Assembly (NCBI RefSeq): GCF_963667985.1
Contig: NZ_OY764081.1
Location: 186,001-250,000, forward strand
Length of the DNA stretch: 64,000 nt
Direction of reading: 5' to 3'
From: an uncultured Methanocorpusculum sp.
GTDB taxonomy: Archaea; Halobacteriota; Methanomicrobia; Methanomicrobiales; Methanocorpusculaceae
Shown: positions 26,502 through 36,306 of the stretch, one piece after another
Numbering within the stretch: the first letter of the stretch is position 1
How the letters are laid out: each line of letters starts with the position of its first letter
Made by a program: the position numbers and the translations under genes
Notes under the pieces: model-generated
Databases searched by the model: none
Seen by the model: the letters and a program-made list of their open reading frames with translations, nothing else
What the model was told of the DNA's origin: nothing

Positions 26502-26966
26502 ATGGAAATTTTCAATGACAATATAACTCTTTGTTGTTACTACGAACAATTAATTAACGTCAGAAACGTTGAAATTAATCATTTTTGGAATCGAATGTTA
26601 TCTCTTATTGGGATCCAGGGTGTGATACTATCATTTTTTATAGGAAGTTTTTGTGTATTATTTGCCAGTCCATATCCAATCATACTCATTATTAGTTCCA
26701 TATTTGGATTTTTCCTCGCGGTAGCCAGTTTTTTTATTATTTACGCGAGTAGATTATGGTTGGAATATTATGAAGAAAAAGTAAAAACTTTTGAAGAATT
26801 AATTAATAAGATGAATAATGGATCTCAAATACCATTTGGCTTATTTTGTGATAAAACAGGGAGGGATAAGGTTAAAATAATTTATTATACATATCAACCA
26901 AAAAATTATGTTTACTTATCAGTTTCATATATGGATTCTTTTGGTTATTCAATATTTTTTATCTAA
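26502..26966 (+). CDS. AT-rich hypothetical protein with two transmembrane helices
   Basis: 154 residues from the ATG at 26502; a GTG at 26478 in the same frame is possible. Two hydrophobic helices (about residues 32-55 and 60-85) are followed by a charged helix (RLWLEYYEEKVKTFEELINKM) and a Tyr-rich tail (KIIYYTYQPKNYVYLSVSY). I do not recognise a family. The gene is strikingly AT-rich compared with uvrA next to it and lies beside the repeat-rich spacer, so recent acquisition is likely. Confidence 0.6.
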   Translation: MEIFNDNITLCCYYEQLINVRNVEINHFWNRMLSLIGIQGVILSFFIGSFCVLFASPYPIILIISSIFGFFLAVASFFIIYASRLWLEYYEEKVKTFEELINKMNNGSQIPFGLFCDKTGRDKVKIIYYTYQPKNYVYLSVSYMDSFGYSIFFI

Positions 26967-27051
26967 TATATTAATCTAACATAATAAACAAATAAATGAA
27001 CCAAATATTGAACATCCATCATTATTTTAGTCCATATATTGAGTACATTTT

Positions 27052-29847
<2,796 letters not shown>

Positions 29848-29876
29848 GCGGGGTACATGTTTGCGGCAGGGGGTTA

Positions 29877-30614
29877 TTATGTTTTAGAACCGGGGAGTTT
29901 ATCGCCGGTCTCGGGCTTCATGACCACGGGGTGGGCAAGCCCAAGCGACGCGACCTCCATCAGTTCGTCGTAGTCCATGGTCGTCTCCACGCATCCGTCC
30001 GTTCGGGTCACGAATCCGATCGTGGTCATGGAGATCTTACGGCCCATCTGGAGACCTTCCTTGACCTCCATCATGCAGCCGACGCCGATCATGGCCTTCG
30101 GCTGGTATTTCTTCACCATCCGCTTGATAAACGTCGAGCCAGGGATGATGAAGGTCTTGTATCCGGCTTCGTTGAGAGCAGGAACCGCCCGTCCAAGCCC
30201 GCAGCGGCCGCAGGAAACGCATTTGAGTCCGTCGGGGGTCAGACGTGCCGGGCAGTCATGGGCACGGAGACACTGGGGAAAGAAGACGACCCGATCTTCG
30301 ACCGGGGTTTTTGCGAAGTTGGAGTAGTTCATCTCGTTGTCGATGCGGATCAAAAACTCCATCAACTCTTTTCCGTCGACGCCGAGGAAGAGACAGACGA
30401 TCTTGACCGTGCCTTCCATGATCGTAAAGAACGGCCGGAGAAGCCACGGGAAGTACATCTGTTTCCGGTGGATCGAGATGACGATCAGGATCGCCATCAG
30501 AATGGAGAAGATCAGCCAGAAGGCTATGAAGATCAGAAGAAGCTGGCCGAGGATCAGGGCAAGATTGTTCCAGATAGGACTGTCGAAGTACGCTAAGGAG
30601 AGGGTCGCAGCCAT
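29877..30614 (-). CDS. DUF116 family membrane-anchored Cys-rich protein
   Basis: 245 residues. One or two N-terminal hydrophobic segments (about residues 14-50) anchor it. The conserved DUF116 region follows: FFPQCLRAHDCPARLTPDGLKCVSCGRCGLG (about residues 110-140, with cysteines in a ferredoxin-like spacing) and a later MIGVGCMMEVKEG. The cysteines probably hold an Fe-S cluster. The family's function is not established. It starts one base after the mtnA stop, so translation is coupled. Confidence 0.88.
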   Translation of the reverse strand: MAATLSLAYFDSPIWNNLALILGQLLLIFIAFWLIFSILMAILIVISIHRKQMYFPWLLRPFFTIMEGTVKIVCLFLGVDGKELMEFLIRIDNEMNYSNFAKTPVEDRVVFFPQCLRAHDCPARLTPDGLKCVSCGRCGLGRAVPALNEAGYKTFIIPGSTFIKRMVKKYQPKAMIGVGCMMEVKEGLQMGRKISMTTIGFVTRTDGCVETTMDYDELMEVASLGLAHPVVMKPETGDKLPGSKT

Positions 30615-31631
30615 TTATTTCATGTCCTGGAAATCATACGGGGGATACAGGACACCCTTTTCGGTTATAATGGCGGTAACAAGATCCAGCGGTGTGGCGT
30701 CGAAGGCGTAGTTGATGACCGGGACGTTTTCCGGAACGGTGGTCCTGCCGAAAAAGCCGGAGACCTCGGTTCGGTCACGCTGTTCGATGGTGATGTCGGC
30801 TTCGGATGCTTCGGCGTCGAAGGTCGAGACAGGAGCCGTGACGTAGAACGGGATACCGTGATGTTTTGCGCAGACGGCATGCATGTAGGTCCCGATCTTG
30901 TTGAAGACGGCGTCTTTGGTGATCCGGTCTGCGCCGACGATGACGGCGTCGATCTTTCCCTGACGCATCAGGAATGCGGCTTCGGAGTCGACGATGGTCG
31001 TAACAGGGATTTCATCCCGTGCAAGTTCCCAGGCGGTGAGCCGGGATCCCTGGAGAAGAGGGCGGGTCTCGCAGGAGACGACCGAGATCTTCTTGCCCAT
31101 TTTTTTGGCAGAGCGGGTGACCCCAAGCGCCGTGCCCCAGGAGGAGCAGGCGAGAGCCCCGGCATTACAGTGGGTAAGCACGGTCCCGATCTGCGGGAGA
31201 AGCGAGGCGCCGTTGTGTCCCAGAAGCATGCAGGCTTTCGTGTCGTTTTCGGCGATGGTTTTTGCGGCGAAAAGCGCCATGACCCGGGCCATCTCCGGCG
31301 GGAGGTTTTCCATACTGCGGAGGACCTTGTCTACGCCCCATGCAAGATTCACGGCGGTCGGGCGGGTGCTTTTGAGAAGCGCCGCGTCGGACGCGATCGT
31401 CTCGTCAAATTCGACGTCGGAGACGCAGTGTGCCGCCGATAAAGCGACGCCGAATGCGCCGGCAACACCGAGAGCCGGGGCCCCTCTGACCTCGAGCCGG
31501 CGGATCGCGTCCGCAAGCCGGGAGACTTCGGTGATCTCGATGACCTTATACTCAGTCGGGAGAAGCGTCTGGTCGATGAGCATCACGGAGCTGTGTTCAT
31601 CGTTCCACCAGATGGTTTTGTCCTCGGTCAC
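30615..31631 (-). CDS. mtnA: S-methyl-5-thioribose-1-phosphate isomerase (MtnA/aIF2B-like family)
   Basis: Isomerises methylthioribose-1-phosphate to the ribulose form in methionine salvage; in some archaea relatives act on ribose-1,5-bisphosphate. 338 residues. Motifs: RRLEVRGAPALGVAGAFG (about 45-62), the catalytic cysteine region THCNAGALACSSWGTALG (about 152-169) and the catalytic aspartate in VGADRITKDAVFNKIGTY (about 235). The GTG start at 31631 overlaps the TGA of the HdrA-like gene (GTGA), a coupling typical of operons. The context with DUF116 and an HdrA-like protein does not point to a full salvage pathway. Confidence 0.9.
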   Translation of the reverse strand: MTEDKTIWWNDEHSSVMLIDQTLLPTEYKVIEITEVSRLADAIRRLEVRGAPALGVAGAFGVALSAAHCVSDVEFDETIASDAALLKSTRPTAVNLAWGVDKVLRSMENLPPEMARVMALFAAKTIAENDTKACMLLGHNGASLLPQIGTVLTHCNAGALACSSWGTALGVTRSAKKMGKKISVVSCETRPLLQGSRLTAWELARDEIPVTTIVDSEAAFLMRQGKIDAVIVGADRITKDAVFNKIGTYMHAVCAKHHGIPFYVTAPVSTFDAEASEADITIEQRDRTEVSGFFGRTTVPENVPVINYAFDATPLDLVTAIITEKGVLYPPYDFQDMK

Positions 31632-32914
31632 TGTTCGCTCCTGACGACATCGATGGAGGCTTTCATCGCGGCGGCTCCGGCAGACATGACCGAGTCGGGG
31701 ATGTCTTTTGGTGCAAGGGCGGCGCCGGCGATGTAGATTCCCGGGCGGATCGTTCCCGCCGGGTCGAGTTTCATATCGGCAGGACTCATGAACTGGTATT
31801 CATCGAGGCCGATCCCAAGTGACTTCGCAAGGCGGACTGTCTCCGGCTCGGGGATCATGCTGACCGAAAGGACGACGAGGTCGGCTTCCAGATTGAGGAA
31901 CTCGGCGGTCTCGGTGTTTTCCACGGGGAGAACGAGCCGGCCTTTTCCGTTGTCCTGCACATCTCCCGGCAGACCTCGGATGATTTTGACGCCGGCGTCG
32001 ATCGCCCGCTGGTAATACTCCTCGTAGCCTTTTCCATAGGCACGGATATCCGAGTAGAGGATCGAGACCTCGCAGTCGGGATAATGCTCTTTGATGAGCA
32101 TGGAGTTTTTGAGGGCGTACATGCAGCATACGCAGGAACAGATGTTTCTGTTGATCGTCATGTCGCGTGAACCCACGCACTGGACGAAGACGATGCTCTT
32201 CGGGGTTTCGCCGTTTGAGAGCCGGCGAAGGTGGCCGGTGGTCGGTCCGCCGGCATTGATCATCCGCTCGAACTCGAGAGAAGTGATGACGTCCGGGTAT
32301 CGAAGATAGCCGAATCGGGATTTTTTCTGGGCGTCGAAGAGAGAGTAACCGGTCGCGATCACGACGGCGGAGGCCTTGATCTCGAGGGTCTCGACTTTTG
32401 CCTCGGTGACTTTGAGGACGGCGTCTTTGCCGCAGACCCCGTAGCAGAGGCCGCATTCAATACAGTGCAGATTGTCTTTGACGACGATGTTCGGGATCGA
32501 CTGGGCGTGGGGTTTGTAGATCGCTTTTCGAACCCCGATGCCGGCATCGAATTTATTGTAGACCTCGATCGGGCAGATGGTGATACAGTCGCCGCAGCCA
32601 GTACACTCTTTTTCATTGATGTACCGGGGATATTTGGTGACGGTAACGGTGAAATTTCCGACTTCCCCTTCGATCTTTTCTACCTCGGCGAGGGTGAGGA
32701 TCGTTACGTTCGGGTGACGGGAGATCTCGGCCATCTTCGGCGAAAGGATGCACATCGAACAGTCGTTGGTCGGGAAGGTTTTGTCGAGCATGGCCATGTG
32801 GCCGCCGATCGAAGGCTCGCGCTCGATCAGATAGACGTGGATGTTGTGATTGGCGATGTCCATGGCACTCTGGATGCCAGCGACTCCACCGCCAATGACA
32901 ACAACATTATTCAT
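31628..32914 (-). CDS. Short HdrA-like FAD/Fe-S protein (heterodisulfide reductase subunit A family)
   Basis: 428 residues from the ATG at 32914. The FAD-binding motif VVVIGGGVAGIQSA begins at residue 4. GGHMAMLDKTFPTNDCSMC (about 33-50) is the HdrA family signature. Two 4Fe-4S motifs follow: CTGCGDCITICP (about 104) and CIECGLCYGVC (about 144). Authentic HdrA of CoB-CoM heterodisulfide reductase is roughly 650 residues; this protein lacks the C-terminal part with extra ferredoxin modules. It may pass electrons in another complex. It overlaps the gamma carbonic anhydrase gene by eight bases and mtnA by four. The 13 codons before 32914 lie inside the upstream gene and are not needed. Confidence 0.85.
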   Translation of the reverse strand: MNNVVVIGGGVAGIQSAMDIANHNIHVYLIEREPSIGGHMAMLDKTFPTNDCSMCILSPKMAEISRHPNVTILTLAEVEKIEGEVGNFTVTVTKYPRYINEKECTGCGDCITICPIEVYNKFDAGIGVRKAIYKPHAQSIPNIVVKDNLHCIECGLCYGVCGKDAVLKVTEAKVETLEIKASAVVIATGYSLFDAQKKSRFGYLRYPDVITSLEFERMINAGGPTTGHLRRLSNGETPKSIVFVQCVGSRDMTINRNICSCVCCMYALKNSMLIKEHYPDCEVSILYSDIRAYGKGYEEYYQRAIDAGVKIIRGLPGDVQDNGKGRLVLPVENTETAEFLNLEADLVVLSVSMIPEPETVRLAKSLGIGLDEYQFMSPADMKLDPAGTIRPGIYIAGAALAPKDIPDSVMSAGAAAMKASIDVVRSEQ

Positions 32915-33398
32915 GGAGATACCTCTGCCCGACAGAGACGTAGGTTGCGGCATTTTTCAGGTTGCCGGCGGCCTCTTCGGGGGTGAGTTCGCGAACGACC
33001 TTGCCCGGGACGCCGATGACAAGAGAGTTCGGGGGGATCTCTTTTCGCTCGGAGACAAGAGCTCCTGCGGCGATGAGGGATCCTTTGCCGATCTTTGCGC
33101 CGTTCAAGACGATCGCTCCCATGCCGATGAGTGCGTCGTCTTCGATCACTGCCCCGTGGATGATCGCCCCGTGGCCGATCGAGACGTTTTCGCCGATCGA
33201 GACGGGATATCCGTGGCTTTCGTGGATGACGGCGTTATCCTGGACATTGGAGCCGTTGCCGATTGTTATTTTTTCCATATCCGCACGAAGGACCGCTCCG
33301 AAAAGGATGGTGACGTTGTCACCAAGAGTTACGTCGCCTTTGAGGGTCGCGTTGGGTGCGACATAGGTGTTTTTTCCGATAGAACCGCCGAAGTCCAT
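32907..33398 (-). CDS. Gamma-class carbonic anhydrase-like hexapeptide-repeat protein
   Basis: Left-handed beta-helix protein of the gamma carbonic anhydrase family, 163 residues. Hexapeptide repeats run from residue ~10 to 120 (NATLKGDVTLGDNV, GNGSNVQDNAVIHE). Histidines in AVIHESHG and IGHGAIIHG are at the zinc positions of Cam/CamH. The C-terminal helix (PEEAAGNLKNAATYV) packs on the helix. True CO2 hydration is possible, but many such proteins have other roles. It is the first gene of the five-gene operon ending in uvrA, with the promoter expected near 33410-33430. Confidence 0.88.
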   Translation of the reverse strand: MDFGGSIGKNTYVAPNATLKGDVTLGDNVTILFGAVLRADMEKITIGNGSNVQDNAVIHESHGYPVSIGENVSIGHGAIIHGAVIEDDALIGMGAIVLNGAKIGKGSLIAAGALVSERKEIPPNSLVIGVPGKVVRELTPEEAAGNLKNAATYVSVGQRYLHE

Positions 33399-33674
33399 AG
33401 TGGATATATAATTGCATGCCGGAAGTTATGAGTATTGTGGATAGGGACGAATATTTTCGGGTTTGTCAGATTGATATGTCAATCAATTGGGAAGATTCGT
33501 TGAGATTGACTGAGAATGCGTGTGTCCAGGAAAAAAGAAAAGAGCGGGGGTTAACGGAGGAGAAGAACCGCGAACCGCAAATCAGAGATATCTCTCCTAC
33601 TTGATTCACTCCTCTGAATTAACGCGAAAATTCGGGGAGGGTATGGCTGAGTGTGGAAGCATGCGATTATTTAA
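33399..33674. other. Intergenic stretch before the composite repeat
   Basis: Holds the likely promoter of the carbonic anhydrase operon on the minus strand (TATATAAT near 33403-33412). A 62-codon frame (33416-33604) has no recognisable features and is not called. Confidence 0.4.
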
Positions 33675-33913
33675 CCGCGAATCTCCGCGAATTCTCGCGA
33701 ATCGCATTTTTCTTGCGCCGTCATGCTCTGCTCCGGCTTATCGCCTACGCAGGAATCGCAGGCCGTCTGGAAAAATGCTGGGAAAAACCCGCCTGCGGGT
33801 TTTTCATAAAATGTATATTGTAAGTTTATTTCAGCAGAAAAAAGAGAGGATCTTTTTTTTGATTTGGGGTGCGGGGCCGCGACTCCGGCGCGGAGCGGCC
33901 CGCGGTGGAGAAT
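33675..33913 (+). repeat. Composite dispersed repeat, copy 2 (A element 33675-33808 + B element 33862-33913)
   Basis: Same A-then-B order as copy 1 (17994-18199, opposite strand). A starts CCGCGAATCTCCGCGAATT, continues through GCGCCGTCATGCTCTGCTCC and ends with a hairpin AAAACCCGC...GCGGGTTTTT. B reads TTTGGGGTGCGGGGCCGC...GCGGCCCGCGGTGGAG. The A/B spacer is longer here by about 40 AT-rich bases. Frames that cross it are shadows of the repeat. Confidence 0.85.
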
Positions 33914-33986
33914 CATAATATTGGATTCAGGGGGTGTAGAAATGTCCCCCGTTTCAAAAAAGTCAAAAGTGGTTCTTCTACGGATT

Positions 33987-34916
33987 CTATTTTGGATTCA
34001 CCATCTTTTTGAGCGAGTCGATTTCTTCTTTGCACTTGGAGTTGTAGTCACTGACGAGAATCGCAGTCAGATAGAGGCGATATGTGGTATCATACCATTT
34101 GAGAAGACCCTCTTTCGGCATTTTTTGTATTGCTGAAACGGCTTTGATCCCTTCAGTATTATTGTGACGGATATCGAGTGTGTTAAAGAGAAATCCCAAA
34201 TCAGATGCGAGAGTTTGCCACTCACTTGATTTGGTAAGCATCTGCTTTTTTGATTCAAAGTCCTTTGCAAGAATATGAAGTATCTTTTGTTTTTCCGTGA
34301 GGTTGTCACGTATGGAGATGTGGTTATATTCTAAAACAGCCATCTTCACGGATGTTGAGTCAATATGGCTGACTGATTCAACGACCGCCGCATCATTTGG
34401 GACGAGGATGACGACATCCGGTGTCTTTTCGACCTGTGTGAGATTGAGTGCGGATACGATAGATGAGAGATTCTCTTTCAATGCTCTATAGAGATCATCC
34501 TCAACATTTATCCTGATATTCCTTGTACTAGAATCGACCTGTTCACGATCATACAACCGTAACATATTTAGAAGATACTCCAGATACAATGTTGTTTGCA
34601 GCTCATTTGGAACAGTCTTTTTGATATCAGCAATACCCATTTTTTGTTTAAGATCGAATGGATGGATATATGTGCCTCTTCCTTTCCATCGTAAAAAAAT
34701 CCCTTGAATATAAGCTTCAAGGGACATACTCTCAGTAACCCGCCACAACTTATCCATTATAGAGATCATTTTCACATCTTCAAAGAGACAGGCGAGATTC
34801 TGTACATCTCTGCCCACATCAATTTCCGCGGATAAAAAATCATAAATAGATTTATTCGCAGCAATTTCTGTTGGAGTTACCGTATGTTCCATAGATTTCT
34901 TTCGATTAAAAAACAT
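33987..34916 (-). CDS. Hypothetical AT-rich protein, no recognised family
   Basis: 309 residues, soluble, mostly helical by composition. It opens MFFNRKKSMEHTVTPTE. A conserved-looking acidic strand region TPDVVILVPNDAAVVESVSH lies near 170-190, and the tail is Lys-rich (CKEEIDSLKKMVNPK). No motif I can name; no signal peptide or membrane segment. The base composition is visibly AT-richer than the flanking operons. It sits between the composite repeat (33675-33913) and another B element (35302-35403), like cargo bracketed by repeats. A role in host defence or as phage remnant is possible but not shown. Confidence 0.7.
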   Translation of the reverse strand: MFFNRKKSMEHTVTPTEIAANKSIYDFLSAEIDVGRDVQNLACLFEDVKMISIMDKLWRVTESMSLEAYIQGIFLRWKGRGTYIHPFDLKQKMGIADIKKTVPNELQTTLYLEYLLNMLRLYDREQVDSSTRNIRINVEDDLYRALKENLSSIVSALNLTQVEKTPDVVILVPNDAAVVESVSHIDSTSVKMAVLEYNHISIRDNLTEKQKILHILAKDFESKKQMLTKSSEWQTLASDLGFLFNTLDIRHNNTEGIKAVSAIQKMPKEGLLKWYDTTYRLYLTAILVSDYNSKCKEEIDSLKKMVNPK

Positions 34917-35301
34917 CAGTATTTTCCTCAGATTATTCTGAATACGTCACTAACGACACCAATGAGACATAGCTTTTTTGCTGAAATCACAATATCAGGA
35001 AAGAAGAAAAATACTCGATCAAGTTTGAGATAGTCAAAGCCAGTCGTATTCATCTTTGAATAGAGAATATATCGGCGTCAAATGACTAAATAGATAACGT
35101 AGATCATTTATGGAGATGGTGATTCCAATCAAGATTTCAAGTCGTTGAGCAAAATAGGTGAGAATAGTGCATTCGCTTTAGTTGTCCTTCTGTCCCCTAC
35201 ATGAAATTCACGAAATAAAAACCACGAACCGATCACAACTCAGCGGCATCATAGAATACCTCTGCAAAAAAGAGGAGCATCTTCCTTAAATCAAAAAATA
35301 A
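34917..35301. other. Gene-poor AT-rich spacer
   Basis: It likely contains the promoter of the unknown gene at 33987-34916. A minus-strand frame of about 41 codons (ATG near 35053, ending 14 bases before the next gene's start) is too short and featureless to call. Nothing else is seen. Confidence 0.4.
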
Positions 35302-35403
35302 GATATCTCCACCGCGGGATGCTCCGCGCCGTATCGCAAATCAAAGATTTGCTCAGCTGAGGACGCCCCTGCGGGACAACCCGCAGCCACTTCCCCGGAC
35401 TCC
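35302..35403 (-). repeat. Dispersed B element, long form with internal hairpin
   Basis: Starts GATATCTCCACCGCGGGATG like the other B copies, but is interrupted after GCTCCGCGCCG by a hairpin insert (GCAAATC-AAA-GATTTGC, 35335-35351). The same insert at the same point occurs in the copy at 48709-48830. It ends near the TATA-like region of the next gene. Confidence 0.7.
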
Positions 35404-35497
35404 AAAAATAACCAAAAAACATCCCTCCTCCCCTGTCCCTCTCTCCGAATTCGACGGAAACGTTATATATTCTTCATTCCTTCTACCCCTTAGTATC

Positions 35498-36286
35498 ATG
35501 TCCCTGCCCAAACAGTACTCCCAGATGTATGCACCGATCATGAACTTTCTCGCCGACGGCGCACCGCACAAACGAAAAGAGATCAAAACCAGTCTCGTCG
35601 CCGTGTTCAGCCTGACTCTGGATGAACAGATCATGCAGACAGGAGGCAGAGGGGTCGGGATTTTCGACAGCAAAGTGAACGACGCCCTCTTCTACCTCCT
35701 AAAAACCGGCATGATCGAACAGACCGAGACGACCGTCTTCAAAATAACCGAACGGGGAATGGATCTCCAAAGACTGAACCTGCGGGTCATCGACGACGAG
35801 ATCCTGACCAAACACGGAAACGGATTTATAATCCTGAACAAACAGCAGGAACCGGGAAAACGACCCGAACCGGCGGTACGAAAACCGGTCCATGAAAAGA
35901 TCATGCCGCCTTCACGGCCGAATGCCGCCCCGCCGAAAGCCAGGCCCGTTCCAGCGGCGGAAAGCAAAGCACCAGCCGCACGGCCTGCGATCACGGTCGT
36001 AAAAAAAGATCTGGACTTCAAAAAGATCATAAATACGTCAAGGCAGGGACCCTGGCGTCAGCGGGTCGAAAGGTTCACCGGAACATACAGCTCGAAGATG
36101 ACCGCAGAAGAGTCGGACGCGATCAAACGGATCACGAAAAATAAGGACAAAAATCTCCAGCCAGCATCCGAAGACGTGAAACAGATCGACCAGCTGCTGG
36201 AAAAACTGTACGCCGAAGAGGGTAAAAAGCTCCTTAGCGTTCTTTTCGTCGATGAAAAAGGACAGGACGTCTCGCCGGACGTATGA
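35498..36286 (+). CDS. Mrr_N-like winged-helix protein without a nuclease domain
   Basis: 262 residues. The first ~90 residues resemble the N-terminal winged helix of Mrr-type restriction enzymes: a QMYAPIMNFLADGAPHKRKEI helix start, GVGIFDSKVNDALFYLLKTGMIEQ and ITERGMDL. A Pro/Ala/Lys-rich linker follows (about 125-170). The C-terminal ~90 residues are basic and helical (KRITKNKDKNLQPASEDVKQIDQLLEKLYAEEGKK). The Mrr catalytic domain (D...QxK) is absent, so DNA binding without cleavage is the likely activity. It is a single gene convergent with the P-type ATPase. Confidence 0.6.
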   Translation: MSLPKQYSQMYAPIMNFLADGAPHKRKEIKTSLVAVFSLTLDEQIMQTGGRGVGIFDSKVNDALFYLLKTGMIEQTETTVFKITERGMDLQRLNLRVIDDEILTKHGNGFIILNKQQEPGKRPEPAVRKPVHEKIMPPSRPNAAPPKARPVPAAESKAPAARPAITVVKKDLDFKKIINTSRQGPWRQRVERFTGTYSSKMTAEESDAIKRITKNKDKNLQPASEDVKQIDQLLEKLYAEEGKKLLSVLFVDEKGQDVSPDV

Positions 36287-36306
36287 TCCGGCGGACCCTG
36301 AATCGA

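Noticed and set aside
33416..33604. A 62-codon plus-strand frame
   Set aside because: It starts within the promoter region of the carbonic anhydrase operon, has low-complexity Lys/Glu content and no ribosome site.
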